A DNA stretch of 64,000 bases from Morinoia aosen (taxonomy: Eukaryota; Arthropoda; Malacostraca; Amphipoda; Talitridae), in NCBI GenBank assembly GCA_030386875.1, contig CM059557.1, forward strand, positions 61,148,514 to 61,212,513, written 5' to 3'. Position numbers and translations under genes: made by a program. The notes below the pieces were generated by a model. It worked only from the letters and a program-made list of their open reading frames with translations, was not told the DNA's origin and did no database searches. The number at the start of each line of letters is the position of its first letter. Positions within the stretch are counted from its first letter, which is position 1. Shown here piece after piece: positions 33,201 through 45,934 of this stretch.

Positions 33201-34179
33201 CTCTAACCACTATATTCCAGGAGATTCATAAGCAGTGCAACGATTTGTCCCAAAAATAGCGAATTGCTCCCAAAAAAATGGGCCACACCTCGTGAAATGC
33301 GTCTGTCCAATTACCGCAAATTTGAACACTGCACAAAAATTCTGAAAAAACTTAATTTAATTCAACAAATATGTTAAACACTGTCCATATATTTCCGCAA
33401 GTTTCTTGCAAATTGCGATAATTGAACAGATTAGTATTACAGGGTGAAGCCTATTGCAACAAGTAACAATGCCTTATTAGAAAAAATAGTTACAATGCTG
33501 ATGAATGCTACAGTAAGAAGGCTCAAAATGTCATCTTCATCGAAGAACACGAGACAATTACGATAAGTCTCACAGTACAATATATTTATTTCAAAAACGC
33601 CACTGATTTATAAATAGGTTAAAACATTACAGAAATGAGATTTTTCAACACATATATTTATTTCATTTTCAACAGCCGTCATTTGACTATTAAAATAAGT
33701 TCATACAAAAATATCTTCGGCACTCAAAGAATTTCATCACACGTTTTTGTAAGATTCACCACTACAAACAATACGTATATAACCTTCATTTAAAATTAAC
33801 CGCCACCACAAAAGGATTCGTCAAGCAACCGATTACTAAGAAAATTTTACCAATTTTTAATTCAATTTGCACCCTTCCATTCTTAGACATCAAATATCTA
33901 CTATGACCAGCCCTCTCAACCACTACACATCTTAGTCCTTTAAATGGGATGAGACGACAGGGCCCGCACTAATGCTATCGAGTCGCAAGTAGCAGAGGGC
34001 GGAATTATCCTCCACAGCCATATCTTTTCAGAAGAAGTTACCCTCCACCTCCCGCTGCAATGCGGCTCCACGTTTGTTCCTCTATAGGATTCTTAATTTA
34101 CTAGATATTCACATCATAAACAAATGAACAACTGAAATTTTTCAAATGAAACTTTCCCATAAAACTGGTGCTATTAGGC

Positions 34180-35010
34180 AAAGAAATGTAATGCCGATAC
34201 ATCCTGTTCGATTAAACGAAAATAAAATCCGTAGAAAAAATACAACATACTTTGGGTTCTTTTTGGTACCAAAAATAGATGAACAGATGGCACATCAAAT
34301 CAGAACGATCAGTAAGTGCTAGTATCGAATGAACTCGTCAATTCGCGAATGAAAATATTATTTTCACATCCGTTTTTTGACATTCCTGCCACAGAAATTT
34401 TCGTAATGCCGATCCCTTATGTTCAATAAAACACAAATGAAATCCGAAGACAAAAGCGAAAAACAGTGGGGCCTTTTTTGGTACCAGAAATAGATGAACA
34501 GATCCGACATCAAGTTAATTAGTACGATCAGTAAAGACTAGTTCAAGACCAGATTTGATAATAGTTTAGTTTTAGCCTCCCTAACCGCAACAAAAAAAGG
34601 TATCGAAGAGAGGAAAGAGGAAGGCACCATTTAGTATGGATAATATGGATTGCGGATACTATATAGAAGGGGCATAGAAACAGTAAGATTAGAAAGAAGT
34701 TCATGAAACAAGACAAAAGTTGAAGAAAGTAGTACGTGCTGAAAAACAGGACAGCAGTGGACCGAAAGAGGTCGGCCTTAACATAGCAAAAAAAACCTTT
34801 TATGTCAACAAAAAGAAGGCTCACCTAACTCTTAGCTCGGGCCCTCACATCTTCTCCCTAGGAGCGCTAATTCCCATACATACAATGATTGTATCCTCCG
34901 TAGGGAACAACTAGTTCCAAATGAACTCAATTCGTTGATGCATATGTTATTTCGGCATCCGTTTTTTGACATTCCAGCCACAGAAATTTTTGTAATGCCG
35001 ATAATACCTC
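34180..35010 (+). repeat. Direct repeat of about 220 bp, third unit split
   Basis: The block CCACAGAAATTTTCGTAATGCCGAT, with TTTTTGGTACCAGAAATAGATGAACAGAT downstream, recurs at about 34190-34330, 34385-34520 and (first part) 34970-35005. The third unit is separated by a SINE-like repeat. This is tandem duplication within G, not coding. Confidence 0.65.
34545..34910 (-). mobile_element. Hairpin-ended SINE-like repeat in G, 8-bp duplication
   Basis: It is flanked by ACTAGTTC at 34537-34544 and 34911-34918. One end carries a palindrome of the GATACAATNNTTGTATC type next to a CCTCCGTAGGG block. The other end has TTAGTTTTAGCCTCC followed by AT-rich DNA. Family members share CAGCAGTGAACCG, AGAAGGCCTACCTAAC and GGAGCGCTAATTCCCATA blocks. 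Duplications of different length in different copies (8, 12 and about 11 bp) point to retroposition. Internal Pol III boxes are not evident. Confidence 0.7.
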
Positions 35011-35426
35011 ATGTTATTAACCTGCAAAGTATTCCACGGAGGCCGGCACAAGAACGTCAACGCATTCGTGAAGAATTCAAGAATTACAGAAATTAGTTAC
35101 ATAAATTATATCAAAGTCCTTTCACGAGTCATCCTGTGTTAATAATAGCATAACAGCGAAAATTTTGTGTTACGATTGTTAACAGGTACGTACTTTTGAA
35201 TTAAATGAACAACTGACAGATACACCCTACTATTAAGACTGCCAAGTCAGTCACAGTGTTGCCAACTCTATAGCGCAGCAAGGAGCTAGATTTCTAACAG
35301 AAATCCGCTAGATAATTGTTGAATGATATATTTTGTTTAGACAGTAAATTACAAAAAATGATAAGTCAGCATAGCACGTTAATCATATTAAAAATTACTT
35401 GCAAGTATAAACTAAATTGATTAAAT

Positions 35427-35759
35427 GATTATTATTATATAAGAAAGTTTTAGCCTCCCCTAACTGCACGACAAAGATGTTCTAAGAGAGGAAGGAGGAA
35501 GGCACCGTTTAGTATGAAGTTGAGGGAACGCGGAATCTATGTACAAGGTGCACAGAAACAGGAAGCTAAGAAAGCAGGTCGTGAAAAAAGAAAAAGTTGA
35601 AGAAGAAAGTAGTAGGTGCTGAAAAACAGGACAGCAGTGAACCGAAAAAAAAGGTCCGTAACAAAAAGGAAGCCTACCTAACGTTTAGCTCAGGTCCTCA
35701 CATAGTCACCCGGGAAGCGCTAATTCCCATAGATACAATACTTGTATCCCCCTGAGGGG
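35427..35759 (-). mobile_element. Hairpin-ended SINE-like repeat in G, 12-bp duplication
   Basis: The 12-mer AATTGATTAAAT stands immediately before (35415-35426) and after (35760-35771). The right end has AGATACAATACTTGTATC and CCCCTGAGGGG; the left end has the TTTTAGCCTCC block. It is nested in the hAT remnant. Confidence 0.78.
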
Positions 35760-36241
35760 AATTGATTAAATAATAAAGTGTTTCTTCATCGGCGATTGAG
35801 CGTGGCAATGCTAATAAATTCATTGCTATGGGAGAAACGTGATTGAATGGATTGTTGCCTGCAGCATTGTTAGATTCAGTTACTTCTACCTAAAGTTCTG
35901 TCGGGGATTCAATATTCTTCGACTGTAACAATCTCAGTTTGTTTCACGCTACTTCATTGCTTTTTATTTTTCGTATTGTAGTTATGGCAGAACAAGTCGC
36001 TTGCCTTTTAGCTGATTGAGGGAACCAATTATAGGTTTGTTCAATAATAAAATCTACATTTCTTAGCGGAGCTTCTGCTCAAGCATTAGATACTGACCAT
36101 TGAATTGAGTGGCACAAGCATCAGACCGAGTTGCGTCGAAACATCCTTTCTCAATGGTTTGCTAAAATACCTCACCAGGTAATTTATTATCTGATGTATC
36201 AGTGCTTTCAGCAATTAGTGTGTTCAACTTTTCACATATAT

Positions 36242-36586
36242 ATCAGCACACAGTTTACTGACGAAATGAAGTGCAAGAACATTCACAAAAAATTCCCTGT
36301 ACTTGCTGAAATGAAGTTTGATACCCGGTTCTGCTTTACAATCAGTATGCTGAGATATCAGCACACAGTTTACTCACAAAATGAAGTGCAAGAACATTCA
36401 CAAAAAATTCCCTGTACTTGCTGAAATGAAGTTTGATACCCGGTTCTGCTTTACAATCAGTATGCTGAGATATCAGCACACAGTTTACTTACAAAATGAA
36501 GTGCAAGAACATTCACAAAAAATTCCCTGTACTTGCTGAAATGAAGTTTGATACCCTGTGCCGTTTTACAGTCAGTAAATGAACTG
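36242..36586 (+). repeat. Three tandem 115-bp units
   Basis: Units start at 36242, 36357 and 36472 (ATCAGCACACAGTTTACT). Units 1 and 2 are almost identical; the third diverges in its last 30 bp. The minus-strand frame of the hAT remnant passes through them, so this is a private expansion of former transposon sequence. Confidence 0.92.
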
Positions 36587-37525
36587 CAGCACACTCACGA
36601 CAGATGGTCAGCAATAGCAGAGGAACTATATTCTGCGATATGCAAACATAATTTACCCTCTGTTGCACTCTGTAGCGTCTTCCTCAAAAGCTGTGATTTT
36701 CGACTGACGAACACTCCAGGCAACATGCGAAAAATTAATCGTGTTTTTGGCTCATCAAATTTTTCAGGGCACACAATTTTGCGTTTATGGTTCATTTACA
36801 ATAGTCCCAAAATGCATTTGCATTGTAGGCAGCCTCTACATTCAGGAAAAGATTTCCAACTTTTCCGGAAGTATCATGCTTAAGCACAAGTGATTACGCC
36901 GCACTCTCTACCCCACACGCTACTCACCACAACCAACACATGAATGGCTGCTGCTGGCATGGAATGATGTCGCCGAAAAAACGTTACATGTACTGAACTT
37001 GACCGCTAGAAATTGTTACATCATTAGTTGAATACATTTTTCTATAGGTATAGATAATTGCGCCTATAATAGGAAAGTAGGTAAATTAGAGCCAAACCGT
37101 ACTTCAAATACTCTGGTTTTTCCGCCAGGAGCTAGATAGTGATTTTAGGAGCTAGATGAAATCTCAATACTCGAGAACTAGCTGGAAATCCGCTAAATTG
37201 GCAACACTGTCAGTTGCCTTTCAGTTTTTCCAGTATGAAGGTTGGCAGGGACAGCACGCATGGGGAACGGGTGGGAGACATTAGATGGTGGGTTAGGGGT
37301 TTTTTGAAGAGGCGGGGAGGGAGAAGACGCGTTGCCCCGAGAAAAGCACCCTTCATCTAAACCCAGCTTGAGGAAGGAGCATCATGACCTGATGTCGACG
37401 GAGCTAGGCAAATAAGGGACTGAGAGGCGGTCAAAGTAAGCGATGAAGAAGCAAGTAGCCTTTGAGGAAGTGCACTGGTTTTCTCCGGCCACTTTTCTGA
37501 TTCAATCCGTCGTCTCTGAGCCAGC

Positions 37526-37790
37526 TCAATCGTTGCAACGAAGCAGGACCCCTTGGATGCCTGACGCCTTCAGGTTCTTATCTTCATCATACCCGACTCC
37601 AGCTAATGCATCCGATGAATAGAATTTATTAGTAAATATTACCTGTGCAAGTGAAAACAAAATAAAATAAATTACCACTTGCTGAATGACTGTGTTTTGA
37701 GCAAGCCAAGCTAGCTTTAATTGTGATCTCAACATTTGGCCCATCAGGCTTTGGCTGCCATCGGAGAATAAGTCGATTACCTTAACCCTG
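37526..37790 (-). other. Possible decayed exons of unknown type
   Basis: On the minus strand two open stretches (DLFSDGSQSLMGQMLRSQLK, then VIFTNKFYSSDALAGVGYDE) are separated by a 35-bp AT/T-rich tract ending CACAG. This looks like an acceptor, but the intron would be unusually short. No family was recognised, and the region may be chance coding. The surrounding 37220-37500 is GC-richer than most of G. Confidence 0.2.
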
Positions 37791-38157
37791 AATACAAAAC
37801 TTGGTATCGGTAACCTATTGGACAGCTGAGCGTTAAGTTATTGATAATTTATTTTTATAGGAAACTTTGAACCAATTTGACTTGTTAAATTTGAAGAAAA
37901 TGATGTGTTAATAAAACAAACTGATATTAAAACGTAACATTGAGGACTGACGTCCATGCAATGCTCAAATATACTGAAGAATAACCAATTGTTGAACGAA
38001 AAAACAGATTATTCACATTAGCATTTAATTATCGATTCCGCCCACTGCAATGCTAATACGTTTTCAAATGTTGCAACCAATCTGCCAGTCATTGTTACAA
38101 CAAATTAGTATCAATAAATCCCTTTATTTGCGTTACCATGACGAAAGATGATTATTA

Positions 38158-38506
38158 GTTTGTTTAAGCCTTCCTATCCGCAGCCATATTTATGCGATGC
38201 AAAGAGAGGAAGGAAGAAGGCACCATTTAGTATGGAGTCAAGGGAACGCGGAATCTATGCCGAAGGGGCATAGAAACAATAAGTTGAGTATGAAGTTCAT
38301 GAAAAAAGAACGAAGTTCAAGAAGAGAGTAGTAGGAGCTGAAAAACAGAACAGCAGTGAACCGAAAAAAGAAGGTCCTTAACATAATAAAAGCATTTTAG
38401 TTCAAAAAACTGAAGGCCTAACTAGCTTTTAGCTCGGGCCCTTACTTTTTCCCCCTGGAAGAGCTAATTCCCATAGATACAATAGTCGTCTCCCCCGGTG
38501 GGGTAT
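38158..38506 (-). repeat. Hairpin-ended SINE-like repeat in G
   Basis: All family blocks are present: GTTTAAGCCTTCC at the left, CAGCAGTGAACCG in the middle, AATTCCCATAGATACAATAG and CCCCCGGTGGGG at the right. Target duplications are not clear. Another member follows after about 35 bp in the same orientation. Confidence 0.72.
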
Positions 38507-38540
38507 TACTATAATGGAATGCCATTTATGATATCAGTTA

Positions 38541-38892
38541 GATAACATGTTAGTTTAAGCCTCCCCCACCGCTAAAAAGATCGTTTCGAAGAGAGGGAGG
38601 GAGGCACCATTTAGTATTGAGATAAGGGAATCCGGAATCTATGCAGAAGGGGCATGGAAACAGTAAGTTGAAAAAAAAGTTCATGAAACAAGATATAAGT
38701 TGAAGATGCCAGTAGTAGGTGCAGAAAAACAGGGCAGCAGTGAACCAAAAACTGGTGGTCCATAACATAACAAAAAAAATTCTATTCCAATAAAAAAAAG
38801 GCCTACATAACTCTCAGTTGCGCCCTCACACCTTTTCCCCATGGGGGTGCTAATTCTCATAGATACAATAGTTGCATCCCCCTGAGGGGAAA
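38541..38892 (-). mobile_element. Hairpin-ended SINE-like repeat in G, 11-bp duplication
   Basis: GATATCAGTTA (38530-38540) before and GATATTAGTTA (38893-38903) after differ at one base. The terminal GATACAATAGTTGCATC and CCCCTGAGGGG hairpins are preserved. Confidence 0.75.
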
Positions 38893-40975
38893 GATATTAG
38901 TTAATGAACGAAAAGAACTGTGTAAGCTTACACGAACCTTATACTAACTCACAGGTGGAATGCTCCTTGAAAGAGATTTTCATCTGTAGACGAGCTTGTC
39001 CTAACACAGAGTAGGATATTTCCTAGGCCACACCACCGTCATGACGTCATGGTGAGCTGGTGAGCTGGTGACGTGCGGACTGACACCCACACATCGCTGA
39101 AATTAAATAGAAATTAAATAGAGCATGTAATTGTGTGTGATAAATCAAAATCAAACGCGTTCCCCATTTTGGAAACTGCCTAATTGTAAGAAGAATGAAG
39201 CTTTGTTTGTAAAAACCTTTTTACTACACCATACCATATCATACTATATAAAGAATGACCAGGACATTTAGACATCTAAATAGGATCGAGATTCATGCCG
39301 CTTTTACCTTCACAGGAAAGTTTTCATGGATTGTTAAATTCTAAATAAACGGCGGATAGGCCAGTCAGTCCAGCCTTTGTGCAATAATTCCTAGCCTCTG
39401 AGGGTAGGTACTGCAAAGAGAGCCATCACAGCGTAATATGTTATTCACTCTGGTAATGAAAAGTTTTACGTGTGCAATCACTGACCAGCATCACATTTTC
39501 ACAGTACTTTTCAACAACTTTATGCTTTTTGCCTACTGAATGCAGTTGGAAATTGGCATCTTTGATATCATTTCCATGATAAGTTTTTATGTTTATCCTT
39601 ATTCATAAGCAAAATTAAAATTTTCAAATTGATTCCACACACAATAAACCTGGAAAGTAATTTCTGATTATAAATATAGTGTTATATGTTCCTCATTGGA
39701 AAAAAATTCATTTCTAAATTTTACATTTGCCCGGAATCATCAAAACAATTCAAACAAACATTATGCTGGGTGTCTTCTTATATTTCCGTTCCAAATTTTA
39801 CTACTTTTTACAACCTTTAACAGCAAAAAATGACTTCCGAATTTTTACAAAATGAATGTTGTCCAAATGTGCAGGATGTAAGAAATCATCGTATAATGAG
39901 TAGTTTGAGTCAATAATACATGCCATAGCATGTGTTCAAAAAAATTTCAAGTTGATTAATACATAAAATACTAAATTAGAAACTTATTACTAAATGAAGC
40001 GTCCAATGCATAATTGCAAAAAATATCCAATTTTTTATGTACCTCTTCCCAAACAGACCTTAACAAATCTTTGGCCAAGACCCTGCCTCATTTTTGAACA
40101 ATGAGAACAGATCATATGCAAAAAATAAACTGACTGGAAATTAGTAGACACCGGGGAATTGTCCAATCCTCTTACAGGAACATTTCCCACAAACTGCAGC
40201 AAATATCTGATTCTGAGAGAAAAGAATTTTTGAAAATCAATCTTCAAACTCTATGTGCATATTTACTTTACATTCCATTTTCAGTGAATTATCCCGCTTC
40301 ACAATTTTTTACAACCCTGACAGGTAAAATAAACCCTCAAGGCAAATTTCATTACTACTTTCTTTTTTGCTGCTTTTCAAATTTTTTTACTTTTTACTAC
40401 CTAGTAGACACCTTGTTATGGGAATGAAAGAAATGTCCGATAATCAACCCAAAGCAATAGTATTGAATCATAAGAATTAAATACTTCACATTTCAACATG
40501 ACAGGTCTTAATTTACTTGAGGTATCAGCAAAGGCTTCATTGGGTGAATTGCATGAAAAGTAACTATTGTCTCTAGCATCAGACTCAAGCAAATCTAGAT
40601 GGATTTCACTTACTGAGTTTCCAAAGTTTTATTGACTCTGGGCTGTTTTTGATGGGAGTATCACATTGAATTTTGACAGTTAAATGAAACAGATTTACTG
40701 AACAAGTCTAAGCGTTTATCAGGATGTGAATAAGAATTAGAGGGAATCAAGAGCTGTTCACTTCATTTCCATTATTGGATGATTCTGAAATTAATAAATC
40801 ATTAACACAAGGTTGGGAGACATTACCAAATACATCTGGGCAAGTGTGAGAAACTAGATCATTTATTATTTAACTTTTCAACATTAAAAACCTTACAAGA
40901 ACATCATTGGAAGAACAATGGTAAGAAATTCACTTTGCATATTTTTATTGATTTACTGTCAATAGTTGAAAAATT

Positions 40976-41165
40976 CACTAACTCTGTAGTCTATAAAAAA
41001 GCAATATTTTGATTTACAAACATCTTCAGGCTGAAAATACATATAAAAACACATACAGTCACAATGATAAAGTGCAAATATAATACCCAAAGCTACAACA
41101 TACGGAGTGATAATTTTGAAAATGACAGCACTGGAAAATGATTAGAAGCAAAACTTGCACCACAT
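40976..41165. repeat. Left inverted arm flanking the minisatellite
   Basis: It is homologous in inverse orientation to 43541-43745, sharing blocks such as CTAACTCTGTAGTCTATAAAA and the AGCTACA region. Similarity fades outward to about 40920. The arms bracket the tandem array, making the centre of G a foldback. Confidence 0.75.
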
Positions 41166-41219
41166 TAATAAGTGCTGGTGAGACTATATCTTTTTACTAT
41201 ATAATAAAAAAACTCAGGC

Positions 41220-43260
41220 TTTATTTTGACAAGCTCGGGTCATATTTCGAAAAGCTCGGGTTACATTTCGAAAAGCTCGGGTTACATTTCGAAAAGCTCG
41301 GGTTACATTTCGAAAAGCTCGGGTTACATTTCGAAAAGCTCGGGTTACATTTCGAAAAGCTCGGGTTACATTTCGAAAAGCTCGGGTTACATTTCGAAAA
41401 GCTCGGGTTACATTTCAAAAAGCTCGGGTTACATTTCAAAAAGCTCGGGTTACATTTCAAAAAGCTCGGGTTACATTTCAAAAAGCTCGGGTTACATTTC
41501 AAAAAGCTCGGATTACATTTCAAAAAGCTCGGGTTACATTTTGTAAAGATCGGGTTACATTTCGTAAAGATCGGGTTACATTCCAAAAATCTCGGGTTAC
41601 ATTCCAAAAAGCTCGGGTTTTATTTCAAAAAGCTCGAGTTTTATTTAAAAAAGCTCGGGTTTTATTTAAAAAAGCTCGGGTTTTATTTAAAAAAGCGCGG
41701 GTTCTATTTCCAAAAGCTCAGGTTTTATTTCAAAAAGCGCGGGTTTTATTTCAAAAAGCTCGGGTTTTATTTCAAAAAGCTCGGGTTCTATTTCAAAAAG
41801 CTAGGGTTTTATTTCAAAAAGCTCGGGTTTTATTTTAAAAAGCTCCGGTTTATTTCAAAACGCTCGGGTTTATTTCAAAACGCTCGGGTTTTATTTCAAT
41901 AAGCTCGGGTTTTATTTCAATAAGCTCAAATTTTTTTTCAAAAAGCAGATTTCATTTCAAAAAGCTGATTTCATTTCAAAAAGCTGATTTCATTTCAAAA
42001 AGCTGATTTCATTTCAAAAAGCTTTGATTTTGTTTTCAAAAGGCTTTGATTTTGTTTTCAAAAAGCTCTGATTTTGTTTCAAAAAGCTCTGATTTTGTTT
42101 CAAAAAGCTTTGATTTTGTTTCAAAAAGCTCAGGTTTTATATTTATAACTAGGTCACATATTTTGAAAAATCTCAAGTTCAATTTATAAAAACCTCAAGT
42201 TCAATTTAAAAAACCTCAAGTTCAATTCAAAAAAACGTCAAGTTCAATTTAAAAAAACCTCAGGTTCAATTTAAAAAACCTCAAGTTCAATTTAAAAAAA
42301 CCTCAGGTTCAATTTAAAAAACCTCAAGTTCAATTTAAAAAACCTCAAGTTCAATTTAAAAAAACCTCAAGTTCATATTAAAAAAACCTAAAGTTAAATG
42401 TAAAAAACCTCAAGTTCAATTGAAAAAAACCTCAAGTTCAATTTTAAAAAACCTCAAGTTCAATTTAAAAAAGCTCAAGTTCAATTTAAAAAACCTCAGG
42501 TTTATTGTTAAAAACTTTAGGTTCAATGTAAGAAATCTCAGGTTCAATGTAAGAACCCTCAGGTTCAATGTAAAAAACCTAAGGCTCAATGTAAAAAACC
42601 TAAGGCTCAATGTAAAAAACCTCAGGTTCAATGTGAAAAACCTCAGGTTCAATGTGAAAAACCTCAGGTTCAATGTGAAAAACCTCAGGTTCACTGTGAA
42701 AAACCTCAGGTTCACTGTGAAAAACCTCAGGTTCAATGTAAAAAAACCTCAGGTTCAATGTAAAAAACCTCAGGTTCAATGTAAAAAACCTCAGGTTCAA
42801 TGTAAAAACCTCAGGTTCAATGTAAAAAACCTCAGGTTCAATGTAAAAAACATCAGGTTCAATGTAAAAACCTCATGTTCAATGTAAAAAACCTCAGGTT
42901 CATTGTAAAAAAGGTCAAGTTCAATATAAAAAAGTTCAAGTTCAATGTAAAAAAGTCCAAGTTCAATGTAAAAAAGTCAAAGTTCAATGTAAAAAAGTTC
43001 AAGTTCAATGTAAAAAAGTTCAAGTTCAATGTAAAAAAGTTCAAGTTCAACATAAAAAAGTTCAAGTTCAACATAAAAAAGTTCAAGTTCAACATAAAAA
43101 AGTTCAAGTTCAACATAAAAAAGTTCAAGTTTAATTTAAAAATGCTCAAGTTTAATTTTAAATGCTCAAGTTTTATTTTATATGCTCAATTTTAATTTTA
43201 AATGCTCAAGTTGATTTAAAAAATCTGAAATTGATTTTAAAAAGCTCAAGTTCAATTTAA
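41220..43260. repeat. Two-kilobase minisatellite, 19-21-bp unit with drifting sequence
   Basis: About 100 units run from AAAAGCTCGGGTTACATTTCG (41220-41930) through AAAAGCTGATTTCATTTC, AAACCTCAAGTTCAATTTA (42180-42480) and AAACCTCAGGTTCAATGTA (42490-42890) to AAAGTTCAAGTTCAATGTA (42900-43140). Neighbouring units are nearly identical, while distant ones differ, so expansion was local and repeated. Because 21 bp equals seven codons, long frames appear in several phases on both strands (for example 254 codons with a Lys-Leu-Gly-Leu-His-Phe heptad). They are products of the repeat, not evidence of a protein. Confidence 0.95.
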
Positions 43261-43540
43261 AGCACCCAATTTTGGTATAAAAGAGGTCACGTGTTATTTA
43301 TAAAAGGTCAAGTACATAGGCATAGGTAAACAATTTTAGAAGCATTAGATTTTCAAAATAATTCTGTTACAAAATATACTTGACATATTTTAAATTATAA
43401 CCTGTATTGAATTAAACTTGTGCTTTTTAAAATAGAACTCAAGCTTTTTATAAGCGTAAATAAAAAAGTGTAGGTAACAGTATTGCTCTAGGTGTAATAC
43501 TAAAAAATATGTTAATACTGTTACCTAACCTTACTAAAGT

Positions 43541-43745
43541 AGTACATATTGCTGTGGTACAAATTTAGTTTCTAGTTATTTTCTTGTGTTGTCATTTCTA
43601 AAATTATTACTTTGTCTGATGTAGCTTTGAGTATTAGATTTGCATTTTATCAATGACTGAAAATATTTTTCTGTATCATTCTAGCCTGAATATGATGTTC
43701 CTATTTTAAAACGTCACTTTTTATAGACTACAGAGTTAGAGAATT
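43541..43745. repeat. Right inverted arm flanking the minisatellite
   Basis: Partner of 40976-41165. The outward continuation (43745-43800) still resembles the complement of about 40920-40976. Confidence 0.75.
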
Positions 43746-44365
43746 TATCAACAACTGACATTGTTTCAATAATAATATGTTGAGCAAATTTATTACTGCT
43801 TTAACACACAATGAAATGGAATGATTTGATGAAGTTGGAGATTTTGCCCAACTAATTCCGATTTGTCATTAGATTGAGAACAATTTCCAAATTAATAATG
43901 CTCATGACAATCCTTAAATGTTTCTACTGCACAAGCAATCAAGAACATAATTTCAGCTTCTGCAAAGACATTGTAGATAAGTAGTGGGATGTCAGCATAG
44001 CATATCAGAAAGAAACTATCAGTAGAAATAAGTTGGAGTGGGTGTGAGAAAATATTAAACTCAATTTTTCCCCAAAAAATATTACTGGTGTCCATTAAAA
44101 GTGCGATTCAGAAATACACCACACCTCGTCTCTAAAAACACAACTAAGGTGAGTCAGAATATAATTTGTAATGTCAACACATGTTAAAATAAGATCTTAC
44201 CAACTTCATCATTTTTGACAATTTTATGCAGTTGGAAAATGCTCTCAATGATGCCTTATCTGTAATAACTTTTTGTGTATAGAAATAGAATACTAATACG
44301 CATATACAAATAATTCTCACAAACAAATATATTACTAAAATGTAATTTGGCAAACGGTCTGGAAA

Positions 44366-44872
44366 GAACCATTACCAATTTTCCACTTTTTGGAGCCTAA
44401 GCATGGCTAATTAGATCAAAATAAACAACTTTTCTTCTATGCACTTTCTGTCGCAAATTAGTATTCAACGAGTTAAAGCGGTAGGTTTAGTTTGGGTCCT
44501 ATGTAATTCATTATTTGCCAGCCCCACAGAGCCTCAACCCACTTCTAGGATCTTTAATTCCTAACAACACAATAGAAATTATCACCCATAAATAATAAGT
44601 TATAACAGTATGTTAACTTTTGTCTTACATGGTGGGAATGCGCTCAATCATTTGAGCGCATCGGAAGGGAGAGTCCATTATTTTCTTGCCATCCAACGCG
44701 CTCGGTGAATTAATTTCCGTTTCAAACACTAGAGTCGCGGTCAGTAATTTACCATCATAACTCGTCAAATACTCATTTGCGACGAAAAGTGCATGGTAGA
44801 AAAAATGTTCATTTACATCTAATTAGCTATGTTTGGGCACCAAAAAGTAGAAAATTGATCATTGTAATCTCC
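44366..44872. mobile_element. MITE, second member of the 20914-21706 family
   Basis: Inverted ends around ACCATTACCAATTTTCCACT and GGAGCCTAAGC pair with GGGCACCAAAAAGTAGAAAA. Both members share TTAGATCAAAATAAACAACT and TGCACTTTCTGTCGCAAAT-type blocks and the GGAAGGGAGAGTCC core. It lies in G and lacks the SINE. Confidence 0.72.
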
Positions 44873-45934
44873 TGAACATTAACCACTAATTTTCTGTAAT
44901 GATTACACAAGGTTACTCTCCACCAGTCACCAGAAGGAAAGTCACTTTGAAAATTTACATTTATACTGAAACTAATCTAAATGATGATTTTGATCCAATG
45001 AGACACATTACCTTAATATTCAACAAGTGAGCATTGAATGCTTCACATTTCATCATAATAGGCATACCAGAGCAGGACTCAATGGTAATATTTTTAGGCT
45101 ATTATGCACCATTATAAATAAATTTTTAGTCTCTCAGAAAATAATTTGCACCATCACAAATACAAACAAAATTGGCATAAGCAAGTTACCAAAAATTTCT
45201 AGAAGGTAACTATCAGCACAAATAAATCTAAGGGTAGAAATTATTTACAATTGAAATTTTGCTCAAACCATGATTTTCCTGGCATGAATCAGCAGCTCGA
45301 TTCAGTTACACACCCATTTTCATCCACACTATTTTAAGAAAGGCAGCTGAAATGAATAATTAATGACACCAAACCACTTAGGTATCTTCTTTATACATTA
45401 ATCCTTGTTTATTGCAGTAGAGTAACTCGAATGGTAACTTTGATATGTGTACACATATAAAAAGCAATTTTTTCTTGAGAATGCACAGAATAATTTTGAA
45501 GTCTCCCACGTTACCAGTTAAACACATCAAAATAACTTAAAACGCCAACATTGAGGCAATTAGATCTTGGTTCCAATATTATAAGCTATGAAATTTCAAT
45601 GTTTAGACATAGATACTTTGAAGCATTCCAAACATTAAATAGTATGAACGCTCAAACTTGTAGCACCACAATGACTCCACGCAATGAACAACAGCTCAAA
45701 TGCAAGTCCAACAATCACGAAGGTTTCAATAATTTTAGCATGTGGATTCACTCATTTAAAAATATTTCATTATTAAAACCTGGGAATTTACAAAGGTAGG
45801 CTTGTATTTTTTTTATATGTTCGTTTTCGATCATCTCACATAAAATTATTTCATTAGAAAATAGGTCAATAAGGTTTAAAATTGTTACAAGCACGAACGT
45901 GATAAACAATTGTACTCTCGTACTCTAACTCTTT

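Larger units (their letters stand above)
35254..37209 (-). mobile_element. Possible hAT element, decayed
   Basis: The ends CAGTGTTGCCAA and TTGGCAACACTG are perfect 12-bp inverted repeats of hAT style. Flanks GTCAGTCA and TCAGTTGC are only partly alike, so the target duplication is blurred. On the minus strand near 35785-35830 a translation with NLLALPRSIADEE resembles the hAT C-terminal 'LPHSNADVER' motif. Upstream frames are too broken to follow. A SINE-like repeat (35427-35759) and a tandem triplication (36242-36586) lie inside it. Confidence 0.5.

Noticed and set aside
34545..38892. Helitron ends, because of the terminal hairpins
   Set aside because: No CTRR terminus, the copies have target duplications and insertion is not between A and T; retroposition fits better.
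39040..39052. CATGACGTCATG as a cAMP-response element
   Set aside because: A single short palindrome with no nearby gene; expected by chance in a window of this size.
41138..41902. 254-codon frame with a Lys-Leu-Gly-Leu-His-Phe heptad, and long frames on the other phases and strand
   Set aside because: The 21-bp tandem unit is seven codons long, so open frames arise in several phases automatically. The unit drifts without regard to any frame.
41220..43260. CRISPR array
   Set aside because: Units are contiguous without unique spacers, and the context is eukaryotic.
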